Origin: Caballeronia udeis
GTDB taxonomy: Bacteria; Pseudomonadota; Gammaproteobacteria; Burkholderiales; Burkholderiaceae
Assembly: GCF_001544555.2 (NCBI RefSeq)
Contig: NZ_FCOK02000082.1
Location: 1 to 43,957, forward strand
Direction: 5' to 3'
Length of the DNA stretch: 43,957 nt
Each line of letters starts with the position of its first letter. The first letter of the stretch is position 1. Below, piece by piece: positions 22,787 through 31,818 of the stretch. Below the pieces are notes generated by a model that saw only the letters and a list, made by a program, of their open reading frames with translations, was not told the DNA's origin and did not search any database. Both the position numbers and the translations under genes were made by a program.

Positions 22787-24262
22787 TCATGCCGATGTAT
22801 ACCGCGACATCGTGCCCGTGGGGTCGCGGCCTTCGTTCAGCGCGGGTGCATGCGCCGATACGGGCGTCGGCATCGCGACGGGAGTGACAGGCGTGACGGG
22901 GGTTACGTTCGGAGCCGGTGCGGGTGTCCCGGGCCGGCGTTTCTTCGGGAGTCCTTGTTTCGCGCGACGCTGGGCATCTCGTTCCTGCATGGCATACGAG
23001 AGGCGCGTATAAGTTGCGACCAGCAAACCGAGCGCGACGCCGAACACGAGACCGGAGTAACGCGGACCGAGCGGATTGCCGCCGATCGACATCGCCGGCA
23101 AGCCTGCGAGCAGCAGCAGCGAACGCCCCATCACGGGCAGGTATAGCAGGTCCGGCACGCGCCGCCGCCACACCCGATACGCGATCCCGCCCAAGCCCAG
23201 TGCAAGCAGTATCGCAAGCGGCATCCAGAGCCCGAACAGCAAACCGCCCGCGAAGAACTGGTACACCCAGAAGTTGTGGCCTGCGGCGAATTCCCGGATT
23301 GCGTAGAAGTCCTTCTTGGAAATTTGTCCCGCGAGGTCGGGCAGATAGTCGGGCGAATAGTGATACACCGCGCCATACCCCTTGCCGGCGATCAGCGCTG
23401 ACGGCGTGGACGTGACCTGGTCGTACTGGTCCTTCATCTCCGCGAGACGCGTGATGGTGGTCGGGTCCATGCCTGAAGTCGTTTCCTTCGACGCGTAGAT
23501 CCGTTGTGCCCAGTGATCGGCGACATCGGGGAAAAACATGGCCGCGCCGGCCGCCATCGCGGCGAGCAGCAAGCCGGTCAGGACGGCGCGCATGCCGGCC
23601 TTGGCCAGGTGCCGCGCCGACGGCGCCGACAGCCACGTAGCGAAGGCAAACAGCAGGACGGTGCCCACCAGCAGGCTCCGGGTAACGCTCAGCAGTTCAA
23701 TCAGGATCGTGCCGAGGAAGAGCGCGAGGTTGATCATGGTGAAGCGCTTGGCGATCACGAACTGATGCAGGAGGACGCCCTGCAAGCCGAGGAAGGTCGC
23801 CGATATGATCCGGTAGCGCACGTCGTCGAGCGGGCCGCCGCTGGTCGCCATGCCGTAGGCGAAGCTGAAGACGAGCGAGAGGGCCATCGACCAGAACAGC
23901 GCCTTCTCGAACTGCTCGAGCCGATCGCCTTGCCACGGCCGGCATGCGGCCAGGTAGCCAAGCAGGAACAGCCCGAAGGGCAGCAGGGTGCGCAGGTAGT
24001 TGCCGAAGTCATTGTCCTGCATGAGCTGGGCCACGATGCTGCCGGCCACGGTCGCGACGGTTCCGGCCGTAATGATCGAACGGAAGCGCGAGCGCCGCGT
24101 GAAGCCTGGCGCGATCAGCCACAGGATCAGCCCGGCGCCGAGCACCGGCAGGGTCATGATGATCTGCATTGCGTGGCTGCCGTCGTCCAGTCCCGCCTTG
24201 TAGTCGAAAGCGAGAGGGCATATCAGCAGCCAGATCCATAAAGTCGTGAATTTATTGCGCAT
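22787..24262 (-). CDS. wzy: Wzy-like polysaccharide polymerase (O-antigen ligase/polymerase fold)
   Basis: A 491-residue integral membrane protein with about eleven or twelve hydrophobic segments over residues 8-440. A large periplasmic-type loop (about 255-330) contains AGHNFWVYQFFAGG, the His-Asn pattern seen in Wzy and WaaL proteins. It would join flipped repeat units into polymer at the outer face of the inner membrane. The cytoplasmic-type tail (about 445-491) is unusual: a basic patch (RRAKQGLPKKRRPG) then a low-complexity VTPVTPVTPV run. Polymerase sequences diverge strongly, so the call rests on topology, this motif and context. It is the only polymerase candidate in the window. Confidence 0.75.
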   Translation of the reverse strand: MRNKFTTLWIWLLICPLAFDYKAGLDDGSHAMQIIMTLPVLGAGLILWLIAPGFTRRSRFRSIITAGTVATVAGSIVAQLMQDNDFGNYLRTLLPFGLFLLGYLAACRPWQGDRLEQFEKALFWSMALSLVFSFAYGMATSGGPLDDVRYRIISATFLGLQGVLLHQFVIAKRFTMINLALFLGTILIELLSVTRSLLVGTVLLFAFATWLSAPSARHLAKAGMRAVLTGLLLAAMAAGAAMFFPDVADHWAQRIYASKETTSGMDPTTITRLAEMKDQYDQVTSTPSALIAGKGYGAVYHYSPDYLPDLAGQISKKDFYAIREFAAGHNFWVYQFFAGGLLFGLWMPLAILLALGLGGIAYRVWRRRVPDLLYLPVMGRSLLLLAGLPAMSIGGNPLGPRYSGLVFGVALGLLVATYTRLSYAMQERDAQRRAKQGLPKKRRPGTPAPAPNVTPVTPVTPVAMPTPVSAHAPALNEGRDPTGTMSRYTSA

Positions 24263-25055
24263 GGCTTGTCTCTCTTCTCAACTCTCAGTTTTGAGGTTTC
24301 GCTGCGGACACTTCGACGTTCGGCGGCGCGTGGGACCTGGCCCGGATGCAGGCAATATTTGCCTGACTGTTTTCCTGAGCATGCCCTGCTGAAAGCATTC
24401 CTTCCGTTGCATGCATCGCATAACGTGTTCGGTGCCCGTTTGCAGCACCCATTCCCAGGGTCGGCGGGCCGGGGCGAATTCAAACGGCTGCTTACTTCCG
24501 ATGTGAAGGAGCGGCGGGTCGAAACTGGATAAACCCGACGCGCATGAATCGTTCCGCGCGTTCGCCGCGCGGCGAGCCAGACGCACCGTCTATAGTCGTT
24601 CACCCCCGCTTTTTCCGAGGCGGCTGGCTGGTTGCTCGGAATATAGCAGTGGCCGAATCGGCTGCATCCCGGGAGGCGGTAAAGCACTAGTCTTCGTCTT
24701 GAATCGACGGGCTGACACACGTGCGCCGCCGCACGCAACGCATGGCGGAGCCCGTGTTTGCAACGGTTTCCTGTTGCTTGCGGATTGCCGTGGCGCACTG
24801 CGAGGCAATTGGCACGAGGCGTCGCATGCGTGCGACAGCCCGCAGTGCATGGCCGTGAATGGCGTGATGTTGGCGGATGAAACCGGAGTGCTCAGACGAA
24901 GATTCAGGGACTGACAGTCCGAGCGCGGTTTGCGTGCGGTCGGGCTGCGGTCTCGTTCCATACCGGCGGCGGATTTCGCCAGGAGAGTCGGGAACAAATA
25001 CCGGAAGACAGGTCGGAAACGCGGAGCACACGCGCCGCCGCAAAAGGGGAACACC
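24263..25055. promoter_or_regulatory. Divergent intergenic region between wzy and acyltransferases
   Basis: About 790 bp separates the minus-strand polymerase from the plus-strand acyltransferases and must hold promoters for both. The only clear structure is the palindrome at 24349-24365. Several open frames cross it on both strands without domains or ribosome binding sites. Confidence 0.5.
24349..24365. promoter_or_regulatory. Palindrome CAGGCAA-TAT-TTGCCTG
   Basis: Perfect 7-bp arms around TAT, about 87-103 bp upstream of the polymerase start. The size and symmetry fit an operator for a dimeric helix-turn-helix regulator. The regulator is unknown. Confidence 0.45.
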
Positions 25056-26201
25056 ATGGGCTTGTTCGGCAAACCACGTACACAACAAACATCGAACCGA
25101 TCGATCGAACTCGACTTCATCCGGGGCATTGCGATCATCGCCGTAATGGGCTTTCACTTTCACTCGGTCAAGACCGGCTATGCGTTTGTCAGCTGGATCG
25201 AATATCCGTTGAAAAGTTTTGGCCGCGAGGGCGTGAACCTGTTCTTCACGCTGAGCGGTTTTCTCGTGGGCGGGCTGCTGCTGAAACAATATTCGGAAGC
25301 GGGACGGATTGATGCCCGGCGCTTCATCATTCGACGCATCTTCAAGATCTGGCCCGCGTATTACGTGCTGATCCTGTTCCATGTGTTCGCCGGCCGTCAT
25401 CCTGCGGACACCTTCCTGTTCCAGAACCTGACGCACATGCAGAACTACCTGGGCACGTCGATCAATCAGACCTGGAGCCTCGCGGTTGAAGAGCATTTCT
25501 ATCTTTTCCTGCCCGCGCTGCTGTTGCTGTTCGTGCGCTTCAAGGTGGGCGCGAATGCGATCATCGGCACCTTGCTCGGCATTTGCGGCATCGTGCTGCT
25601 CGCGCGTTGCGCGGTGGTGTCGAATGGCGATCTGGATGCCGCGTTCTTCCAGACGCAGTACCGTATTGACAGCCTGCTGTTCGGCGTGATCCTTGCCGCT
25701 TTCTACTGGATGAAGCCCGAGGTTTACAAGAAATTCGCCAGCCGGAAATGGCTGCTGCTCAGCATGGTGGCGGTGTTGATTGCGTGGCTTGTCCTGGCTA
25801 CACCGCACTTTGCGCTTGACGAAAGTATCGGCTACACGATCCAGGCGATCGGTTTCACTGCCGCGATCGTGCTCTCGGTCGAATACTCGGGGGCTATCCG
25901 CGATTCGCTTGCATATCGCGCGGTGGCGTGGATCGGTGTGTATTCGTACGGCATCTATTTGTGGCATTCGCTGGCGCTTGCGCCCGCCGACATCATGATC
26001 CGCAAGATGGCCGCCATGCACGTTCCGTCGCTTGCTACCTGGGCGCTGGTACTGAGCGCGCAGTTTTGCATCGCGATCGTGATTGGCTACGTGACTACGC
26101 GTGCAATCGAATTCCCGTTCCTCAAGATTCGTGACGCATTGTTCCCGGCCAAGCGCAAAGGCGAAATGGAAGTGCCTGTAGTGAGCACGCACGTGTCCTG
26201 A
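25056..26201 (+). CDS. Membrane acyltransferase family 3 (first of three)
   Basis: A 381-residue multi-spanning protein of the AT3 family, which O-acetylates or otherwise acylates sugars of surface polysaccharides at the inner membrane. The diagnostic R-x10-H is present in the first helix (FIRGIAIIAVMGFHFH), followed by LFFTLSGFLVGGLLL, RRIFKIWPAYYVLI and TWSLAVEEHFYLFLPAL. About ten membrane helices follow, with a short C-terminal tail and no attached SGNH domain. The ATG at 25056 has AAGGGGA six bases before it; the frame extends upstream without a better start. It is followed by two more AT3 genes in the same direction, 207 and 160 bp apart. Confidence 0.9.
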   Translation: MGLFGKPRTQQTSNRSIELDFIRGIAIIAVMGFHFHSVKTGYAFVSWIEYPLKSFGREGVNLFFTLSGFLVGGLLLKQYSEAGRIDARRFIIRRIFKIWPAYYVLILFHVFAGRHPADTFLFQNLTHMQNYLGTSINQTWSLAVEEHFYLFLPALLLLFVRFKVGANAIIGTLLGICGIVLLARCAVVSNGDLDAAFFQTQYRIDSLLFGVILAAFYWMKPEVYKKFASRKWLLLSMVAVLIAWLVLATPHFALDESIGYTIQAIGFTAAIVLSVEYSGAIRDSLAYRAVAWIGVYSYGIYLWHSLALAPADIMIRKMAAMHVPSLATWALVLSAQFCIAIVIGYVTTRAIEFPFLKIRDALFPAKRKGEMEVPVVSTHVS

Positions 26202-26216
26202 GCGCGTCTATGAAAA

Positions 26217-26280
26217 CCGCGCTTTGTATCAAGCGCGGCTCTCCCCTGATTGACCGAAGTGTCCGGGCGCTTGCCCGGAC
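26217..26280 (+). promoter_or_regulatory. Two hairpins between acyltransferase genes
   Basis: CCGCGCTT/AAGCGCGG (26217-26224 with 26231-26238) and GTCCGGGC/GCCCGGAC (26261-26268 with 26273-26280, GCTT tetraloop) are both perfect 8-bp stems. Neither has a T run. They may act as weak terminators or RNA-stability elements after the first acyltransferase gene. Confidence 0.4.
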
Positions 26281-26408
26281 CGTGCCAACTCCTTGTCTGG
26301 AACGATCATGGAAGCACTTCATTACTGCTGCTCCAGATGCATGACAGGGGATGCCCTGCATCCGATGCCCAATAGAAGGTCGTGCATGGACGACCCGGAG
26401 GTTCGCCA

Positions 26409-27590
26409 ATGACGCAGACACCGCGCATCGCCGCGCTTGATGTGGGCCGTACGCTCGCCGTGATCGGTGTGATTGCGGTTCACCTTGCACCGTGGATGGT
26501 GGAGAGTCCTGTGTGGCTCGATACGCTTGCCAATCTCGGCCAATACGGTGTGCAGTGTTTTTTCGTCATCAGCGCGATCACGATTTTCGCTTCGATCGAG
26601 CATGATGCGCAGCGTTTAAGCGGGACACGCGAGGTGTTGCGCAACTTCTATGTAAAGCGTTTTGCGCGGATCGCGCCGCTTTATTACCTGGCGATTATCG
26701 GCTACGCGGTCGTCGACCATCTGGCCCTTCGCGCGCACGGTCACATGCTGTTGCCGCACAGTTTCTCCGACGTCGTCCTCAACCTCGTTTTCCTTCATGG
26801 GTGGGTTCCGTCGGCATCTGACAGTGTTGTTCCGGGCGGCTGGTCGATCAGCGTCGAGATGCTTTTCTACCTGATCGCGCCGGCGCTGGTGTTCTTGTGC
26901 CGGACCACGCGGGGGCTGACGGCTGTCTCCGTGCTGACCGCGTTGTTCTCGGTGTCGTTCTGGTATTTCGGCGCGTGCGGCGGCGGACCGGCATGCCGCG
27001 TAGTGAACAACGAGTTTTTCTATTTCTGGCCGCCCATGCAGTTGCCGTGTTTTATCGTTGGCTTCTGGACCTGGCATCTGGCGCAGGATTATTTGATTGG
27101 CGACAGGGTGTTGCCGTTACGTGCATGCAAATGGCTGGCGGTTGGCGGAGCAGTCATGGTCGCCGCGTTGTTCCTGGCCGGTACCGGACGCGGGATGGCT
27201 CATGGTGTTGCGCCGACATTCGCGGCCTTGGCGACTGCCGCGCTGATGCTGTTGTTGACGCGGGTCTCTTCTCGGACGTTGCGGGCGCCTGCGCTGGTGA
27301 TCCTGGGGCGCAATAGCTTTGGCATTTACATCTGGCATTTCGTCGCGATTCTCGGCGTGCGTGCGGTGGTCAAGATCGATGCGGTCGATGATTTTGCCGA
27401 ATACCACGCCGTGCTGGTTTTTGCTGTGTCGATGGTGGTCGCAACAGTCGCCGCTTATGCGGGCGCGCGGTTTACCGCGAGGCGAGTTGAAGAACCGTGT
27501 TCACGGTGGGCGCGGGAATGGTTAGTCAGGGTTCCTCTCAGCGTCCCGGCCGCGCGGGGTGCCGCCGCTGACGGCACTGAAGGGGCTTGA
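26409..27590 (+). CDS. Membrane acyltransferase family 3 (second of three)
   Basis: A 393-residue AT3 protein with R-x10-H in its first helix (VGRTLAVIGVIAVHLA), QCFFVISAITIFASIE, then FYVKRFARIAPLYYLAI and GGWSISVEMLFYLIAPAL. About ten membrane helices are visible, and a loop with CGGGPACR may hold a disulphide on the outer side. I chose the ATG at 26409 because GGAGG lies nine bases before it; a GTG at 26382 is less likely. It differs enough from its two neighbours that each probably modifies a different sugar position or adds a different acyl group. Confidence 0.9.
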   Translation: MTQTPRIAALDVGRTLAVIGVIAVHLAPWMVESPVWLDTLANLGQYGVQCFFVISAITIFASIEHDAQRLSGTREVLRNFYVKRFARIAPLYYLAIIGYAVVDHLALRAHGHMLLPHSFSDVVLNLVFLHGWVPSASDSVVPGGWSISVEMLFYLIAPALVFLCRTTRGLTAVSVLTALFSVSFWYFGACGGGPACRVVNNEFFYFWPPMQLPCFIVGFWTWHLAQDYLIGDRVLPLRACKWLAVGGAVMVAALFLAGTGRGMAHGVAPTFAALATAALMLLLTRVSSRTLRAPALVILGRNSFGIYIWHFVAILGVRAVVKIDAVDDFAEYHAVLVFAVSMVVATVAAYAGARFTARRVEEPCSRWAREWLVRVPLSVPAARGAAADGTEGA

Positions 27591-27750
27591 TGACGGTTTT
27601 CAATTGAGCCTGCGCGGTGCCGGCCCGGACAACTGCTCGCCGGCTTCTTTTGCGAGTGCAATGCCGCCAAAGAATAGCCGAACTGCGCCATGCCGATACT
27701 GCCTTGCAGTTCGGCGCTGCTACCATTCCCAGCAAACGACAGGGGTCGAC

Positions 27751-28908
27751 ATGAGCACTACGACAAGTAAGTCTGGCGGAGTTCTACCAGCGCTGACCAG
27801 CATCCGCTTTTTTGCGGCCCTGACGGTGGTGTTATCGCATTTCACCGAATTGGGCTTGCTTAACCTCCCCAAGTGGTTCTTTAATTTCGTGGATGGCGGC
27901 CGGCCCGCCGTGTCGCTATTTTTCGTGCTCTCCGGGTTCATCCTGACTTATACGTACCGCAAAACAATCGGTACCGAGGGCCCGGCGCGTTTCTATGTCG
28001 CCCGCTTCGCCCGGATCTATCCGGTCGTGCTTCTGTCCCTGGTTCTGTCGGGGCTCGTTACCGCTTATCTGCTTAGCGGCGGCGACGCATCGCTCATGCT
28101 CGAGTGGTACGCGCTGAAGAATTCGATTTATATCTCGCTCGCCGTCAGCCTTATCTGCCAGCTATTGCTTCTGAACGCATGGTTTCCGTTCGCCGCGATC
28201 AATCAACCGTGGAACGGGCCCTCATGGAGCATCTCCTGCGAAGCGTTCTTCTATGCGCTATTTCCGCTGCTCCTGCGCAGGCTCGAAGCAATACGAGTGA
28301 AGACATTGTTCGTTGTGTGTGCGGGACTCTGGATACTCCAGGGGCTGTGGATCGTGTTTCTTCAGCATGCGCTTCCAGCTAGCCGCCACGGCTTCCTCGT
28401 CGCGGAGTTCCCGATTACGCACCTGTTCGAATTCATCATCGGCATGTGCACCGCGATCAAGTTTGATGAGCTGCGTGCGCGTGGCACCTCGCTCCACTCT
28501 CGCGGCGTGGCGCTGATTTCCGTGGCGCTTGTTGCGATCCTGGTGCTCGCATACTGGCGTCCGGTTTCGCCCGCCTACTATCTGGAATCGCCGTTCTTCG
28601 CCGCGCTCATACTCGGCCTTGTCCTGCTGGAACGGCCGGTCGTCGGACTCTTGAATCAACGCTGGCTCGTGCGCCTGGGTGAGGCAAGCTATTCGCTCTA
28701 CCTCATTCATGTGCCGTTGGCACATCTGGCGTTCATAGCGGGGTTCAGGCAATCGAACGGGTGGATCGCCATGGTCTTCTCAATCTGCCTGAGCGCCGTG
28801 ATCTTCCAGTACTTTGAGGAACCCATGCGAAGGCGGATCCGCGCGAGGTTATCAACCCTCGCGCCGTCAGCGCGGCCGGCCACGGCGCTGCATGATCGGG
28901 CCGCATGA
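27751..28908 (+). CDS. Membrane acyltransferase family 3 (third of three)
   Basis: A 385-residue AT3 protein: R-x10-H in SIRFFAALTVVLSHFTE (first helix), SLFFVLSGFILTYTYRK, FYVARFARIYPVVLL and the conserved GPSWSISCEAFFYALFP. About ten membrane helices, then a short tail. The ATG at 27751 has AGGGG six bases before it. The frame is open for 64 codons upstream and runs into the previous gene's end, but that part has no transmembrane or family features. It is the last gene of the three-acyltransferase block and converges on a minus-strand glycosyltransferase. Confidence 0.9.
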   Translation: MSTTTSKSGGVLPALTSIRFFAALTVVLSHFTELGLLNLPKWFFNFVDGGRPAVSLFFVLSGFILTYTYRKTIGTEGPARFYVARFARIYPVVLLSLVLSGLVTAYLLSGGDASLMLEWYALKNSIYISLAVSLICQLLLLNAWFPFAAINQPWNGPSWSISCEAFFYALFPLLLRRLEAIRVKTLFVVCAGLWILQGLWIVFLQHALPASRHGFLVAEFPITHLFEFIIGMCTAIKFDELRARGTSLHSRGVALISVALVAILVLAYWRPVSPAYYLESPFFAALILGLVLLERPVVGLLNQRWLVRLGEASYSLYLIHVPLAHLAFIAGFRQSNGWIAMVFSICLSAVIFQYFEEPMRRRIRARLSTLAPSARPATALHDRAA

Positions 28909-29003
28909 CGTTCCCGGAGGGAGGGGGCGCAGCTCTTGCTGAGCGCCGGTCAGGCTGCGCTCATTGGATCGCTCATTCGATGCCGGGTAGCTTTCAACAA
29001 TCT

Positions 29004-30194
29004 TTAAACAATCGCCTGCCGCAGCGTCTGCTTGAAGTGGCTCAGCGTATTGCGTTCCAGCAAATGCGGCCCGGCCGGCGCTGCGGCCGGGTGCTCCTCG
29101 AACACCTTGTCGAAAGCGCGATTAATCGACGCAACCGATAACTCCTCGATCACCGGCCCCAGTTCGCCGGTCCGGCAGAACCATCCAATCAGCCCGTCGG
29201 CCGTGGCGACCACGGGCTTGCCGAACCGGTAGGCCTGGACCAGTACGCCGCTCATGCCGTAGTGCCCTTTATAACCAAGCCAGACCACATCGCAGGCGGA
29301 AAACAGGTCGAGTTCTTCCTCGGCGGTAATAAACCGGTCCATGAAAACCGCTGGCGGCGAAAGTGCGCCCGTCGATGCAAAAAACGCCCGGGTCTCGTCG
29401 TCCTGTGCACCGGCCACCACGAGCGTCGGCTGATCGGTACCGTCGCGCTTCGCCAGCGCCGCGACCAGATCCTGAATCCCCTTGCGCTCGGTGATTGCGC
29501 CATAGACAAGCACATGCTTGCCCGTGCCAAGCCCGAGCCTCTGACGGGCCGCCAGCGGCTCGGCGGCCTTCGCGTCGGGGAATGGATCGGCGAGATACTG
29601 GACGGCCGCGCTACGGCCCGCCTGATGACCCGCGCGCGTGCACCACTCGGTCAGCGTGGGATCGATGGTCAGCAAGGTCTTCAACCCCGGCGTGCAGATA
29701 GCGCGCTGAAACAACTGCGCCTTGATCGCGTTGACCACCGGTTCGCGCGGCGCTTTCACGCCCACCTTGGCGTGATGAAAATTGGCCCGCATCGTAATGC
29801 CCACCCACGGTGTTGCGCCAAACGGCGAACCCGTGAACGGCAGCGAGTAAAAGAAATAATCGACGTAAGGGACCACGACCAGCGCGATCTTGCGGTTGCG
29901 GCTGGCGACGTCGAATGCATGCTTGAAATCGCGGAAGAACCGCACGTAACTGACCTTCGCAAAGCCGCTGCGGCCATGGACAAGCGGCTCGACAAACTGG
30001 ATCTGCAATTCGGGTCGGTTCTCCTGGGTAATGCGCACGGCAAGCGAATGCGCCGCGTTGGCGGGATCGGTCACTATTACGCACCGGTACCCCGCTTCCA
30101 GATAAGCCGCGGCTGCCCACTCGGCGTAACGCCAGCGATGCCCGGTGAAATTCGGTTCGACAACCAGGACGGTGTCGAGTGTGTCATTGGCCAT
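29004..30194 (-). CDS. Glycosyltransferase, GT4-like
   Basis: A 396-residue protein starting MANDTLDTVLVVEPNFTGHR. The N-terminal half has the glycine-poor acceptor domain with TGHRWRYAEW. The C-terminal half looks like a GT-B donor domain: HVLVYGAITERKGIQDLVAA, DVVWLGYKGHYGMSG and YRFGKPVVATADGLIGW. The usual E-x7-E is not visible; GMSGVLVQA stands at that place, so donor binding may differ. I took the ATG at 30194 because the 39 residues before it, open in frame, are not family-like. It is a single minus-strand gene between the acyltransferases and the flippase, divergent from the latter. Donor and linkage are unknown. Confidence 0.8.
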   Translation of the reverse strand: MANDTLDTVLVVEPNFTGHRWRYAEWAAAAYLEAGYRCVIVTDPANAAHSLAVRITQENRPELQIQFVEPLVHGRSGFAKVSYVRFFRDFKHAFDVASRNRKIALVVVPYVDYFFYSLPFTGSPFGATPWVGITMRANFHHAKVGVKAPREPVVNAIKAQLFQRAICTPGLKTLLTIDPTLTEWCTRAGHQAGRSAAVQYLADPFPDAKAAEPLAARQRLGLGTGKHVLVYGAITERKGIQDLVAALAKRDGTDQPTLVVAGAQDDETRAFFASTGALSPPAVFMDRFITAEEELDLFSACDVVWLGYKGHYGMSGVLVQAYRFGKPVVATADGLIGWFCRTGELGPVIEELSVASINRAFDKVFEEHPAAAPAGPHLLERNTLSHFKQTLRQAIV

Positions 30195-30564
30195 GGTCTT
30201 TGTTTTTGGAAGCGTACAAAAAGAGTGTGGCGTCCGGTACGCGAAGTGCCAAACGTCCACTCGAAACTGCCGGATCGGACTGCACGCCTTCATGTGCGCC
30301 GCACCAAACATCAGTCGATAACGTCAACACTAGCATTGCTGCCTGCGACGTAACCGCCAAAGTCAGGGTATTCCTCTGGCGAAAAAAGACAGTGACCCAG
30401 CGCACATGAGGGCCGATATCGACTACGAGATGGCGCACGGCACAGGGCGCGTCACGTTACCTTTGCGGAAACCTTGGGGTTTATACATAGCTAATGCAAA
30501 GTCACGTCGCGCGGGCAACCCGTTTGCCACGCTCCAACTACAAAAATTCGATCCGACGCGAGGA
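30195..30564. promoter_or_regulatory. Divergent promoter region between GT and flippase
   Basis: These 370 bp must drive the minus-strand glycosyltransferase and the plus-strand flippase. A plus-strand frame stays open from 30406 into the flippase gene but has no membrane or family features. An AAACC-N4-GGTTT repeat lies near 30471-30484, followed by the AT-rich TATACATAG. I see no promoter I would trust. Confidence 0.4.
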
Positions 30565-31818
30565 ATGTCTGTGAGAGCAGTTCGCTTACCATTTTCAACC
30601 GCGAGCGTGCGTTTTGACCAGGACGCCGCCATCTGGGTGCTGCTGCAGCAAATCGTGGTGCGGGGATTCGTCGCGGTCAAGTTCCTGGCGATCGGCCGGA
30701 TTCTCGGACCTGCTGCGATCGGCAGCGTCAGTGTCGCGTTGCTGGCGGTGGCCATAGCCGAAGCGCTGAGCGACACGGGCCTTGCACAAGCCGTCGTGCA
30801 GGGCCGCGAAACACCGACCCGTTCGGAACTGGGCGCCGTGTGGACCACGCTGGCCTCGCGCGGGGCGTTGATCGCGCTGCTGATTGTCTGCGCCGCGCCG
30901 CTGATGGACCAGCAGTTCCATCTTGGCGGCTCGCTGCTGCTGTTGCAGCTCGCCGCGCTGTTGCCGCTGATTCGCGGCGTGGCGTCGCCGGCGTATTACA
31001 TCGTGACCCGCGAGCGCGGATTCATGCGCATCGCGGGCGTGGAGATGTCGTCCGCCTTCCTCGATTGCGCGATCGGCCTGGCCTTCGCGCTCGGCGGCGC
31101 GGGCGCTTATTCAGTGCTGCTCGGGATGGTGGCGGGAGAGACGCTCAAGACGGTCCTGACCTGGACCACCATGTCGCCGCGGCCGCCGCTGCGCTTGTCG
31201 TGGAAGGGCATTGGGCATTACGTGAATTTCAGCCGCTGGATCTGGGCGGGCAGCGTGGTGAACCTGCTGCTCAATCAGTTCGACAAGGTGATTGTCGCCA
31301 AGCTGCTCGGGCCGGCGCAATTGGGCGCCTACCAGATGTCCTCGAAGCTCGCCCAGATGCTGCTTGCCGATGCCGCCATCGCCATGTCGCAATACCTGTT
31401 TCCGACGTTCTCCGCACATCACCGCAAGGATGCGGATTTTGCCGCGCGGTTGTTCCGCCGTTATCTTGCACTGATCGCGGCCGGTCTCGTGGTGCTGGTG
31501 ATATTCCTGCGTTTCGCCGCCGAACCGCTCTTCCAGATCGTGCTGGGAACCGCGTGGCTGCCCGCTGTGCCGCTGTTCCGGATCTTCGTGGTCAACATGG
31601 CTATCGGTGCCGTGATCGCCGTGCTGGTATCGTATTTGCGTGCGGTGGGCCTGCCGAAGGTCGCCACGCACGCGTCCATCATCCAGGCCGTGGTGCTGCT
31701 GGCTACGGTGCCGGTCGCCACCCATTTGTGGGGCGTCACCGGCATTGCCTGGGCAATGACGGTCGGTCTTGGTGCAGCCGCAGGGTGGATGTTGTTCCGA
31801 ATCGCCAGGGAGGCGTGA
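30565..31818 (+). CDS. wzx: Wzx-type polysaccharide flippase (MATE/MOP superfamily)
   Basis: A 417-residue membrane protein with about twelve hydrophobic segments and the pattern of lipopolysaccharide/exopolysaccharide translocases. Examples are LGPAAIGSVSVALLAVAIAE early on, SRWIWAGSVVNLLLNQFDK in the middle, and LLGPAQLGAYQMSSKLAQM after it. It would flip lipid-linked repeat units to the periplasmic face. Start is uncertain: the ATG at 30565 has AGGA touching it, while the GTG at 30571 has AGGA at a normal 6-base distance and may be the true start. Its TGA overlaps the next ATG by one base, so the two are co-translated. A second flippase-like gene lies at 40593-41849. Confidence 0.85.
   Translation: MSVRAVRLPFSTASVRFDQDAAIWVLLQQIVVRGFVAVKFLAIGRILGPAAIGSVSVALLAVAIAEALSDTGLAQAVVQGRETPTRSELGAVWTTLASRGALIALLIVCAAPLMDQQFHLGGSLLLLQLAALLPLIRGVASPAYYIVTRERGFMRIAGVEMSSAFLDCAIGLAFALGGAGAYSVLLGMVAGETLKTVLTWTTMSPRPPLRLSWKGIGHYVNFSRWIWAGSVVNLLLNQFDKVIVAKLLGPAQLGAYQMSSKLAQMLLADAAIAMSQYLFPTFSAHHRKDADFAARLFRRYLALIAAGLVVLVIFLRFAAEPLFQIVLGTAWLPAVPLFRIFVVNMAIGAVIAVLVSYLRAVGLPKVATHASIIQAVVLLATVPVATHLWGVTGIAWAMTVGLGAAAGWMLFRIAREA

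Noticed and set aside
24687..26192. Minus-strand open frame of 501 codons across the first acyltransferase
   Set aside because: Overlaps a gene with intact AT3 motifs on the other strand and shows no family features itself.
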